Shown: positions 8,460 through 16,072 of the stretch, one piece after another
Numbering within the stretch: position 1 is the first letter of the stretch
How the letters are laid out: every line of letters starts with the position of its first letter
Assembly: GCF_947500695.1 (NCBI RefSeq)
Contig: NZ_CANMSS010000016.1
Coordinates: 19,072-83,071, forward strand
Reading direction: 5' to 3'
Length of the DNA stretch: 64,000 bases
Source of the DNA: an uncultured Pseudoteredinibacter sp.
Lineage (GTDB): Bacteria; Pseudomonadota; Gammaproteobacteria; Pseudomonadales; Cellvibrionaceae
Notes under the pieces: generated by a model
What the model was told of the DNA's origin: nothing
Databases searched by the model: none
What the model saw: the letters and a program-made list of their open reading frames with translations, nothing else
Made by a program: the position numbers and the translations under genes

Positions 8460-9362
8460 TTACGCTAACTCAGGGTTCTTTAGATCATAACTACACATAC
8501 GAAGGGCGCCCATAAATTCTCGGGCAGCAGGGCCAAGCTTGTCGCGATCTTGGTAATTCAAGTAAAAACTCTGACTGCGCCTTGCTCCTTCTGCCAAGGG
8601 GATCAATTTTAACTCGCCACTTTGCAATAAGCTGGAGACCGCTGGTAGTGGCAGCCAAGCAAAGCCCATACCTTGTTGCAACAACGCTATGGAAGCCTGC
8701 ATATGACTCACCGTCCAGCGCTGTTCTGCACCTAGCCAACCCACATCGACACTTTGATGCTCGGCTGAATCACGCACTACAATTTGACGATGAGATTTAA
8801 TATTTTCATAGCTGAGCTCTGCACCATTTGAAAACAATGCATGCTGATTATGCGCCACTGCTACAAATTCAATATTACAAATTTCTTCGTTCAAACCCTC
8901 GGGCATTGGCAGAGGTGAAAGAGCAATATCTACTCGCGCTGCTGCGGTTAATTCATTGGCGCCAGAAAGCGCTGTCTCCATGATATCGATGCGCAACTGG
9001 GGGTAGATAAGCGAAACCTGATCTAGTGCTTTGTAGAGCAGATTTTTCGGGAAGGCGCTATCAACAGCTAGCCTTAACTCTGTTTCAACTCCTGCCTGAA
9101 GCGATTTGGCTACGGCTTCTATGCGTGCACTCTCTTCTAATAAATATTCCGCGCGCCGTAGCATCAGCCGCCCGGCTTCGGTCAAAAGAGAGCGACGCCC
9201 TACTACAGTCAGCAGTTTGATACCCAGAGATTCTTCTAACTTATTTACCGCATGGTGAATCGTCGACTGGCTTTTATGTACAACGAGTGCAGCCTGATTA
9301 AAACCGCCAGCATCCGCAACGGATCTAAACATTCGCCATTGTTCAAGAGTTGCTTTTTGCAT
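8460..9362 (-). CDS. LysR family transcriptional regulator
   Basis: The 300-residue protein has an N-terminal winged helix-turn-helix (about 5-65, with GGFNQAALVVHKSQSTIHHAVNKLE) and a C-terminal periplasmic-binding-protein-like effector domain. Its start overlaps the stop of the hydroquinone reductase gene by one base (TAATG), so it is translationally coupled. The location between yqjG and a pirin gene resembles E. coli yhaJ, whose product responds to quinone-like aromatic compounds. A similar role here is inferred from context only. LysR proteins usually act as tetramers and often control their own or neighbouring genes. Confidence 0.9.
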   Translation of the reverse strand: MQKATLEQWRMFRSVADAGGFNQAALVVHKSQSTIHHAVNKLEESLGIKLLTVVGRRSLLTEAGRLMLRRAEYLLEESARIEAVAKSLQAGVETELRLAVDSAFPKNLLYKALDQVSLIYPQLRIDIMETALSGANELTAAARVDIALSPLPMPEGLNEEICNIEFVAVAHNQHALFSNGAELSYENIKSHRQIVVRDSAEHQSVDVGWLGAEQRWTVSHMQASIALLQQGMGFAWLPLPAVSSLLQSGELKLIPLAEGARRSQSFYLNYQDRDKLGPAAREFMGALRMCSYDLKNPELA

Positions 9363-10342
9363 TACTCAAAACGTCCTCTATCGTGTGGACGGAAGTAATC
9401 AATATCTGGGCCTGCAGGAACAACGCGGCTAGGGTTGATCATATCGTGGCTGTAATAGTAGTGCCGTTTAATATGATAAAAATCGACAGTCTCGGCTATT
9501 CCAGGCCATTGATATAATTCGCGCACATAATTGCTGATATTGGGGAAATCTTCTAAACGCTGGCGATTACATTTGAAGTGGCCATGGTACACCGCATCAA
9601 AACGAATCAGTGTTGTAAATAATCGCCAATCAGCCTCGCTAATTTGTTTGCCCACTAAATATCGCTGCGCCGATAGAATTTCTTCTACCCCATCCAAAGC
9701 AGAGAATAGGCGATCGTAAGACTCTTGATAGGCTTTTTGAGAGGTAGCAAAGCCGCTACGATATACACCGTTGTTGATATCTTGGTATACCCAACTATTA
9801 ATCTCATCAATTTCGGCGGCAAGTTCTTTCGGATAATAGTCATCTTGATTACCGCTTAACTCATTAAAGGCCGAGTTAAACATGCGGATAATTTCAGAGG
9901 ATTCATTGCTGACTACCGAACCTGTTAATTTATCCCACAATAGCGGCACAGTGACTCGACCACTGTAATCCGATTTATTACGGGTGTAGATCTCATGCAG
10001 CTGCTTTGCGCCAAATAAATCATCACCACTGCTGCCCTCGGCACTATTGAAACTCCAACCTTGATCCAACATATCGGGGCTAACAACTGAAACCGAGACA
10101 TATTCTTCAAGGTTTTTAAGCTTTCTAAAGATCAAGGTACGGTGCGCCCAAGGGCAGGCTAAGGAGACATACAAATGATAACGGCCAGCCTCAGCTTTAA
10201 AACCCAATGCACCATTGGGGCCTTCTTGGCCATCAGCGGTAATCCAATTCCTTAACTGGGCCTCTTCACGTTGAAAATGGCCATCGTTACCCTCGGTGTC
10301 ATACCAGCGGTCGTGCCACTGTCCTTCGATTAGTAGGCCCAT
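9362..10342 (-). CDS. yqjG: Glutathionyl-hydroquinone reductase
   Basis: The 326-residue protein belongs to the Xi class of glutathione transferases. The catalytic cysteine is C63 in SLACPWAHRT, at the same position as in E. coli YqjG. The thioredoxin fold is followed by an all-helical domain with the conserved YxxGHFKCN region and a long C-terminal extension typical of the class. The enzyme removes glutathione from glutathionyl-hydroquinones in the cytoplasm and so recycles hydroquinones from aromatic or quinone stress. It is the first gene of an operon with the LysR and pirin genes. Confidence 0.93.
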   Translation of the reverse strand: MGLLIEGQWHDRWYDTEGNDGHFQREEAQLRNWITADGQEGPNGALGFKAEAGRYHLYVSLACPWAHRTLIFRKLKNLEEYVSVSVVSPDMLDQGWSFNSAEGSSGDDLFGAKQLHEIYTRNKSDYSGRVTVPLLWDKLTGSVVSNESSEIIRMFNSAFNELSGNQDDYYPKELAAEIDEINSWVYQDINNGVYRSGFATSQKAYQESYDRLFSALDGVEEILSAQRYLVGKQISEADWRLFTTLIRFDAVYHGHFKCNRQRLEDFPNISNYVRELYQWPGIAETVDFYHIKRHYYYSHDMINPSRVVPAGPDIDYFRPHDRGRFE

Positions 10343-10508
10343 TGCCTTGCTCCTGTTATTTAAAACGCCCTTGATGGAGGTTTAAGTTAGGAGAAAGTTT
10401 AATGTTCTATGGAGTGTATGAATAACGGAATTTATTGAAAGGTTTGTTCTATGGATTCGAATAATTAGATTTGGGGTGGAGAAGAGTGTTTCGATCGAGC
10501 ATGAATTT

Positions 10509-10536
10509 GGGGTCAGAACCCGAGGGTTCTGACCCC
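10509..10536. repeat. REP-like perfect palindrome
   Basis: Two perfect 13-base arms, ggggtcagaaccc and its reverse complement, are separated by two bases. Repeats of this kind are scattered between genes in many gammaproteobacteria and are mobilised by REP-associated tyrosine transposases. This is the only copy I see in the window. It could also form a strong RNA hairpin downstream of, or upstream from, neighbouring transcripts. Confidence 0.55.
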
Positions 10537-10589
10537 GTTGGCGGTGCTGCTTAATAGGTAGGTTTATATTTTGGCTGGGCTGAATCCTT

Positions 10590-10714
10590 GGGGCGGGATT
10601 GGATTCGCGCTCCTGCGCTCACCCCTTCGGGGTTGCGGCTGGGCGCCGCAATCCAAAATCGCTCCGGGCGATTTTGTGAACCCGGGGCGTGGTCATTCAC
10701 ACGCCGGCTCCACC
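10590..10714 (+). other. Degenerate tmRNA-like segment, inverted relative to ssrA
   Basis: The plus strand starts ggggcgggattggattcgcg, which aligns with the real tmRNA 5' end ggggccgattaggattcgac with a few changes and gaps. It ends in cgccggctccacca, identical to the tmRNA 3' end, preceded by a five-base T-stem-like hairpin (gcgtg/cacgc). It lies tail to tail with ssrA. It lacks a tag reading frame and is too short to be functional. It may be a decayed inverted copy; the 5' match could be chance. Confidence 0.3.
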
Positions 10715-10775
10715 AATACCAAAAAAGGCCTACCCCGCGAGGGATAGGCCTTTTTTGGTATTGGTGGAGCCGGCG
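10702..10775. terminator. Long inverted repeat containing the ssrA terminator
   Basis: Two perfect 31-base arms (10702-10732 and 10745-10775) surround a 12-base centre. The inner part (aaaaaaggccta ... taggcctttttt) is a bidirectional rho-independent terminator for tmRNA. The outer part repeats the last 14 bases of tmRNA in inverted orientation, which is more than a terminator needs. Confidence 0.85.
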
Positions 10776-11152
10776 GGATTTGAACCCGCGTCCGTCAGCA
10801 CTCCGCCTTAGGGTCTACATGTTTAGTTCCGCCTGTTAATTTAGCGCCTTACAGCCCGGCGGGCGTGACGTAATTTGCGATCTCAGTTAAATGTTTAGCA
10901 GCGCCACCCTGAGCAAATATTGCTGCGATCCTATTCTGAATGACAGTCAGTAACGCGGTATAGGCACCTTGTTAAGGACCGCTAGGGGCGTACCCCTAGG
11001 TGGTACAGCAAAAAGCTACTTACGCAGCTAGTTGAGCACCGTAGTTGTCATCATTGGCAACTAATAATGTGCAGCTTTGGATTAACGTGATTGGCTACCA
11101 TCACGACATGCACCTAAGGTTTTGTCACCGGCGTCGAATCCTAATCGGCCCC
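10762..11152 (-). ncRNA. ssrA: Transfer-messenger RNA (tmRNA)
   Basis: On the minus strand the RNA starts ggggccgattaggattcgac at 11152 and ends ccggctccacca at 10762. The two ends pair as an alanyl acceptor stem (GGGGCCG with CGGCUCC), and the 3' part has a T-arm with loop TTCAAAT. The tag frame at 11058-11020 encodes ANDDNYGAQLAA followed by TAA; the final LAA is the usual protease signal. tmRNA with SmpB frees stalled ribosomes and tags the unfinished protein for degradation. The length (391 bases) fits one-piece tmRNA. smpB is not in the window. Confidence 0.97.
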
Positions 11153-11353
11153 GGAGTTTCAAGCTTTGGCAGCAGCCAGACCTGAAACCCTCGCAATGCG
11201 AACCGTGATTATAGCCTGAAACGGGGAACTATTTCACCTAAGATCTTCTAAGTTCTCATTAAAGAAAGGCTAAGCTTGCGCCTGCTTTCAGGCTTTGGCT
11301 AAACGGTATACACTTTGGCCTTTTATTGAGACCTGTAGATCTTGGAGATAAGT

Positions 11354-11965
11354 ATGAAGCGTTTTACCGCTCTTTTGGCCAGCCTTACACTGGCGCTGTT
11401 TAGCTCGCTGGCAAGCGCCCAGGCTAAGTTTCAGGAGCACAAGCACTATGAGGACGTTGCTCCCCAGATTTCTGCGAAGGGCCTTCCGAAATTTGTAGCG
11501 GGCTTCTTCTGGTATGGCTGCGGCCATTGTTACGCCTTTGAGCCAACCTTAGAAAGCTGGCTAGAGCATAAGCCTGCCGATATCGCCTTTAGCCGCATAC
11601 CAGCCGTTTTAGGTCGCAACTGGATCCCCCATGCCCAAGCCTTCTATGCCACTGAGCAATTGGGTATTAGCGATAAGACTCACCAAGCACTATTTGATGC
11701 CATTCATAAAGATCGTAAGAAGTTGTTTGCGCCAACAGATATTGCCGAGTTTTTAGCAGAAGTTAGCGGTGAAGATGCCGCCAAGATTTTAATGCATATG
11801 AATGCCCAAGATACCCACAAAGCTATTGCTGATTCTATCGATACGGCACAGAAGTATCGCCTACGCGGCGTGCCATCTATTTTGGTTGGCGGCAAATACT
11901 TGGTAGATCCCGGCGCGGTTGGCCAAGAATTAGGGGCGGTTATTGATTTCCTATTGAACCAATAA
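11354..11965 (+). CDS. dsbA: Thiol:disulfide interchange protein DsbA
   Basis: I use the ATG at 11354, which has ggag at good distance; a TTG at 11342 in frame is less likely. The 203 residues begin with a signal peptide (1-22, ending ASA). The active site is C56-G-H-C59 in WYGCGHCYAFEP, followed by the helical insertion and the cis-proline loop RGVPSIL. The protein introduces disulfides into exported proteins in the periplasm and is recycled by DsbB. The usual DsbA motif is CPHC; CGHC is the eukaryotic PDI form and may change the redox potential. A 40-base palindrome follows the gene. Confidence 0.93.
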   Translation: MKRFTALLASLTLALFSSLASAQAKFQEHKHYEDVAPQISAKGLPKFVAGFFWYGCGHCYAFEPTLESWLEHKPADIAFSRIPAVLGRNWIPHAQAFYATEQLGISDKTHQALFDAIHKDRKKLFAPTDIAEFLAEVSGEDAAKILMHMNAQDTHKAIADSIDTAQKYRLRGVPSILVGGKYLVDPGAVGQELGAVIDFLLNQ

Positions 11966-11977
11966 ACAGCAGCTTGA

Positions 11978-12017
11978 AGCCATAAAAAACCGGAGCATGC
12001 TCCGGTTTTTTATGGCT
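11978..12017. terminator. Bidirectional terminator, 40-base perfect palindrome
   Basis: The sequence from 11978 to 12017 equals its own reverse complement (centre gcatgc), with an A run on one side and a T run on the other. It can end both the dsbA transcript and the convergent PilZ gene transcript. Confidence 0.88.
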
Positions 12018-12063
12018 AGTGTATAAACGTTTCACTGCATTCCGCAGTTCTTATTGGTACAAA

Positions 12064-12663
12064 TCAGTTTTCTTGCACATCACCCGCCACTTCAATGCGG
12101 GTATCTTGCCTAGCCTCTCTAAGCTGATCACCTTGGCGGCGCACAATATGTTGAATCAAGATCTCTTGGTCATGCTCACTCATATTGGCAAAATCCATAC
12201 GGATGTAGAATTTTTGCTTTTCTTCATCCATTCCACATGAAACGACGCTGGCATAGCACTGCACCAAATGATTGCCGGGTTTTAATGACATTTCTAAACT
12301 AATCGTCGCACCTTCTGGTATCGACTCATCGGTGAATAGAGCCATACCACAAGCACTGATATTCACCTCATGAACTTTATAAGCCACGCGGCGAACCAAG
12401 CGGCTATCCAGCTCTAGTTGATTAATTACCGCGCTTAATTTGGCGTTTAAGGTTTCCATCAGCTCCGCAACCAAGGGATCGCGAGTCTGCAATTGGCCAC
12501 ATAGATTAGCTATTTTATTATCGTATGAAGCGATCAAGTTCATTGAATCGACAGGCTTAATCTCTCCATCTAACTGATCAGCCAGCTCTTCATCGCTCAG
12601 TAGGCGATAGGCAACACCTATGCTGTCGTCAATACGAAAAAAACGGCGGCGTTCATGGCTCAT
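12064..12663 (-). CDS. PilZ-domain protein, probable cyclic di-GMP receptor
   Basis: The 199-residue protein begins MSHERRRFFRIDD, giving the RxxxR arm of PilZ domains, and carries the second motif as NISACG (D/NxSxxG) at about residue 106. A helical segment of about 70 residues separates the two. The C-terminal barrel contains SLEMSLKPG and FYIRMDFANMSEHD. Such proteins bind cyclic di-GMP and change motility or surface behaviour. It lies directly downstream of pomAB with a 40-base gap, so it may tune flagellar motor function as YcgR does, though it lacks the YcgR N-terminal domain. Confidence 0.83.
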   Translation of the reverse strand: MSHERRRFFRIDDSIGVAYRLLSDEELADQLDGEIKPVDSMNLIASYDNKIANLCGQLQTRDPLVAELMETLNAKLSAVINQLELDSRLVRRVAYKVHEVNISACGMALFTDESIPEGATISLEMSLKPGNHLVQCYASVVSCGMDEEKQKFYIRMDFANMSEHDQEILIQHIVRRQGDQLREARQDTRIEVAGDVQEN

Positions 12664-12703
12664 AGTGTCTTCCAGTCATTGCAGTGGCAATACCACTGCT
12701 GAT

Positions 12704-13717
12704 TTAAAATATTTCGTTTGGTTTTAGTTCAAACTGATAATTTGGTGGTTCTAGGTCTAGGTTGCGCAACAAGTCCTGCCCTTCCTGATTTTGCAGCAAC
12801 TTCTTATCATCTTCATTCAGTTCATCATCCAAGCCTTGACTGATCATGATCTCAACTCGGCGATTTTTGGCTCGGTTTTTACGATTGGTGTTTTCCACTA
12901 AGGGCTTGGTTGCCGCATAGCCGGCCACTTCGAAACGGTTCTCTGCCACCCGCTTGCCCACCATCAAGGCATGTGCAACCGATACCGCCCGCGCTGTAGA
13001 GAGCTCCCAGTTCGATCTAAATCGTTTAGTCCGAATTGGCAAATCATCAGTATGCCCTTGCACCTGAATCCTACCAGGCTGCTTTGCCAGTACCGCTGAA
13101 ACCTCTTCTAAAACCTGAAAATATTTTTCGCTTAGTGTTGCCGAGCCAGATTTAAAAGAACCTTTCTCGCGAATTCGAATAATGATTTTTCGGCCAATGG
13201 TCTCAATTTCAATTTCACCAGTGACAATTTGCGCCTGCAAAGCTTGCGCTAGAACAGCTGCATCGCGCTCCGTTTCTTTTACTAGCTCTTCGAGTTTTTC
13301 TTCAAGCCTTTCTTGCAGCTCTTTATCGCTGGCCTTCTCGACACCGGCCTCTAGATTTTCTTCACCCTTTTCGATATCAAACTCATTGGCTTGATCGAAT
13401 TCCAAACTGGACTGGGTGATATCTTCGGTCTTCTGCCAAATCTCATTGATCGGTGTTGGCTCTGGGATAGCAGGACTAAATTCACGGGCGATAATACTGG
13501 TGCCCTTTGGCGGATCTGTCACCGCCAGTTTGGTTTGCACACCAAAAGCCTGAGAAAGAGAACCCGCTAAGCGTTTAAATTTTTGTGCGTCCATCTCCGA
13601 GAATGACAATAGCAATACGAAGAAACACATCAATAGAGACATCAAGTCCGCAAAGGTACCCATCCACGGGGGGAGGCCTTCAACGCAATCACAACTTTGC
13701 TCTTCTTCATCACTCAT
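12704..13717 (-). CDS. pomB: Flagellar stator protein PomB/MotB
   Basis: The 337 residues have one membrane helix (about 17-42) with the ion-carrying aspartate in GTFADLMSLLMCFFVLLLSF, a long charged linker rich in Glu/Lys, and a C-terminal OmpA-like peptidoglycan-binding domain (about 175-295) with VQGHTDDLPI and NRRVEIMI. With PomA it makes the torque-generating stator anchored to the cell wall. The partner sequence looks like Vibrio PomA, so sodium is the likely coupling ion, but this is inferred. The gap to pomA is 12 bases. Confidence 0.92.
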   Translation of the reverse strand: MSDEEEQSCDCVEGLPPWMGTFADLMSLLMCFFVLLLSFSEMDAQKFKRLAGSLSQAFGVQTKLAVTDPPKGTSIIAREFSPAIPEPTPINEIWQKTEDITQSSLEFDQANEFDIEKGEENLEAGVEKASDKELQERLEEKLEELVKETERDAAVLAQALQAQIVTGEIEIETIGRKIIIRIREKGSFKSGSATLSEKYFQVLEEVSAVLAKQPGRIQVQGHTDDLPIRTKRFRSNWELSTARAVSVAHALMVGKRVAENRFEVAGYAATKPLVENTNRKNRAKNRRVEIMISQGLDDELNEDDKKLLQNQEGQDLLRNLDLEPPNYQFELKPNEIF

Positions 13718-13729
13718 CTGTCACCCCCA

Positions 13730-14506
13730 CTACTCAGATGCTTCGCGCTGGCCTTCCGGCAAATAGGTGCGCAACATAGATTCGATAACACGAGGGTTTT
13801 GCCCGCCTTGAATGGCCAGCAAAGCATCGATCACTAAGCTTTTGATCATCGCTTCTTCGGCGGCACGCAATTTGAGTTTGTCGGCCATTGGCTCACAGAA
13901 GGCGTTCGCCATTACCGCACCATAAAGTGTGGTCAATAGTGCTACCGCCATCGCCGGACCAATCGACTTTGGGTCATCCATATTTGCCAACATCGCCACC
14001 AGACCAATCAGGGTTCCGATCATCCCCATTGCTGGTGCCATACTGGACATAGACATCATGATGTTGGAGCCGATTTTGTGGCGCTCTTCGGCGAGCTTTT
14101 TATCGTTGCTCAGCAACTGCTTAACGACATCGGCATCATGACCATCCACCAAGAGCTGAATGCCCTTTTGAAGAAAGTCGCTGCTAACCTCTTTACCTTC
14201 GAGTGATAGCAAACCGCCTTTACGCGCTGCATCAGCCAACTCTACAATTTCATCAATTAATGGGCCAGGCTGCTCGAGCTTATTGGTCATACCTTTACCA
14301 ATAATCTTGCCCACGCCTAAAAACTGGCCGAGGCCAAATTTGGCCATCACCGCAAAAATACTACCGCCGACTACGATTACCAGCGACGGTATGTTTACAA
14401 ACATACCTAAGTCGCCACTCATTAGCATGGTGACGATGATAAGACCAAAGGCGCCGATAATACCGACTATGGTTGCTAAATCCACAGATTGCTCCTTAGC
14501 GTGCAC
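13730..14506 (-). CDS. pomA: Flagellar stator protein PomA/MotA
   Basis: The 258-residue inner membrane protein has four membrane helices: two near the N-terminus (LATIVGIIGAFGLIIVTMLM and IPSLVIVVGGSIFAVMAKFG) and two around 150-205 (MGMIGTLIGLVAMLANMDD and AMAVALLTTLYGAVMAN). The cytoplasmic loop contains VDGHDADVVKQLL as in PomA. It forms the channel and contacts FliG. No other flagellar gene is nearby, which is usual for pomAB. The gene starts an operon running to the PilZ gene. Confidence 0.94.
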   Translation of the reverse strand: MHAKEQSVDLATIVGIIGAFGLIIVTMLMSGDLGMFVNIPSLVIVVGGSIFAVMAKFGLGQFLGVGKIIGKGMTNKLEQPGPLIDEIVELADAARKGGLLSLEGKEVSSDFLQKGIQLLVDGHDADVVKQLLSNDKKLAEERHKIGSNIMMSMSSMAPAMGMIGTLIGLVAMLANMDDPKSIGPAMAVALLTTLYGAVMANAFCEPMADKLKLRAAEEAMIKSLVIDALLAIQGGQNPRVIESMLRTYLPEGQREASE

Positions 14507-14745
14507 TCATCATGAAGAATGAGTGGTTTATAGGTTTCGCTATGGCTTATATCGGCCATTCCCAAGACAAGTTAACCCCTTATCTTTAAAATGTAGTACA
14601 GCCAGCAGCTTAAGCTCACAATTTGGCGCCTGCATTCACATTGGCGTGACATAAGGGCCGCCGTTTTTTGCAGCTAAAGGCGCATTGACCAAGCTGTTAG
14701 CGTCAGGTAGGGTGGCGCCATTCTTTTCATAGCGTTGAGTACACC

Positions 14746-14991
14746 ATGACAAAAGAGAAAAAACCGAGTTTTGAGACCTCTTTAGCCGAGCTCGAGTCAC
14801 TAGTAGAAGCCATGGAGGCCGGCGACATGAGCCTTGAAGACTCTCTCGCTGCATTTGAAAAAGGCGTGAAGCTAACCCGCCAATGCCAGCAAGAGCTCAG
14901 CGCTGCCGAGCAGAAGGTTGAGCTATTAATGGAACAGCAAGGTCAGTTAGTAAGCCAACCCTTTGACACTCAGGATACCGGCGAAAGCTGA
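14746..14991 (+). CDS. xseB: Exodeoxyribonuclease VII small subunit
   Basis: The 81-residue, mostly helical protein has the family pattern FETSLAELESLVEAMEAGDM, SLEDSLAAFEKGVKL and CQQELSAAEQKVE. Several copies bind one XseA subunit to form the nuclease that degrades single-stranded DNA in repair. xseA is not in the window. The gene opens the conserved xseB-ispA-dxs operon; ispA starts 26 bases downstream. Confidence 0.95.
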   Translation: MTKEKKPSFETSLAELESLVEAMEAGDMSLEDSLAAFEKGVKLTRQCQQELSAAEQKVELLMEQQGQLVSQPFDTQDTGES

Positions 14992-15017
14992 TCCACCATT
15001 AAAAGGTAAGCACCTCC

Positions 15018-15911
15018 GTGAGTTTCGATTTTTCCGCCTATGTACAGCAGTGCCGAGAGCGCGCTGATCTAGCCATTAGCCAAGCGCTAAGCCGAGCAAA
15101 ATGCCCGCAAGCTACACTGCTCGCCGCCATGCAATACAGCGCAACTAACGGTGGTAAAAGAGTGCGGCCTTTATTGGTAATGGCCGGTGCTGAAGCTTGC
15201 GGCAATAGCCAAAATCCTGCTGTGAATAGCGCTGCAGCCGCTATCGAAATGATGCACGCCTACAGTTTGATCCATGACGACTTACCAGCGATGGATGACG
15301 ATAAGCTGCGACGCGGCTTACCAACCTGTCATATAGCTTTTGATGAAGCCACCGCCATTTTGGCGGGAGATGCCCTGCAAACCCAAGCTTTTAGCGAGCT
15401 GAGCAATATCGCCAACTGCCCCGATCGAATCAAACTGCGACTGGTTCAAGAATTGGCCTCCGCCTCTGGCGCAGCGGGTATGGTTGCCGGCCAAGCCATT
15501 GATTTGGCTTCGGTTAATCAACGCATTAGCCTTGCGCAACTTGAGCAAATGCACCAGCTAAAAACAGGTCGTATTATTAGAGCTGCTATCCGCATGGGAG
15601 CCATCGCTTCTGGCAATAGCAACGCAGCCCAGCTGCAAGCTCTAGATAAATACTCAGACGCCATTGGCCTAGCCTTTCAAGTACAGGATGACATCTTAGA
15701 CGTCACCGCTGATACCGATACCCTTGGCAAGCAACAAGGTGCTGATGAACAGCTTAACAAGCCTACCTATGTGTCGCTGCTAGGACTGCCCGCAGCCCAA
15801 GCCAAGGCCGAGCAACTGCGCCAAGATGCCCAACAGGCCATAGCGGGTTTTGGCCCAGAAGCCCAGGCCTTACGTGCTTTGGCCGACTATATCGTCGAAA
15901 GATCACATTAA
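15018..15911 (+). CDS. ispA: Farnesyl diphosphate synthase (polyprenyl synthetase)
   Basis: The 297-residue enzyme starts with GTG at 15018. The first aspartate-rich motif is DDLPAMDDD (about 86-94), followed by RRG; the second is DDILD (about 225-229). NGGKRVRPLL binds the substrate. It condenses isopentenyl diphosphate with dimethylallyl and geranyl diphosphate to give C15, used for ubiquinone and cell-wall lipid carriers. The spacing of aromatic residues before the first motif fits a short-chain synthase. It is cotranscribed with xseB and dxs. Confidence 0.94.
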   Translation: MSFDFSAYVQQCRERADLAISQALSRAKCPQATLLAAMQYSATNGGKRVRPLLVMAGAEACGNSQNPAVNSAAAAIEMMHAYSLIHDDLPAMDDDKLRRGLPTCHIAFDEATAILAGDALQTQAFSELSNIANCPDRIKLRLVQELASASGAAGMVAGQAIDLASVNQRISLAQLEQMHQLKTGRIIRAAIRMGAIASGNSNAAQLQALDKYSDAIGLAFQVQDDILDVTADTDTLGKQQGADEQLNKPTYVSLLGLPAAQAKAEQLRQDAQQAIAGFGPEAQALRALADYIVERSH

Positions 15912-16072
15912 TCGTCTAATATATAGGCCTGCTTATCCGCCAGTTCTTTGCGTTGGCGGGCCGGGCCGAATACAATGGACGATCCTCCGCGCCAGCTCAG
16001 ATACAGCATGGCCGTGACAACCCTGATAGCTTGATGATGTGGTTGCCTAGCAACCTAGAGACCTAGTACTGA

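Larger units (their letters stand above)
10343..10761. other. Non-coding region with hairpins between yqjG and ssrA
   Basis: No gene is supported here. The stretch holds a REP-like palindrome (10509-10536), then a GC-rich run of small hairpins (around 10621-10633, 10636-10650 and 10654-10674) and the left arm of the inverted repeat that makes the tmRNA terminator. An open frame crossing 10588-10839 reads through the tmRNA end and is an artefact. Confidence 0.6.

Noticed and set aside
10590..10714. A functional tRNA or second tmRNA gene
   Set aside because: The acceptor 5' strand pairs only partly with the 3' end, the loops are abnormal and no anticodon arm or tag frame is present; kept only as a possible remnant.
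10588..10839. Open frame of 83 codons across the ssrA end
   Set aside because: It is the well-known false translation of a tmRNA/tRNA 3' end (SRRDLNPRPSALR) and crosses the terminator hairpin.
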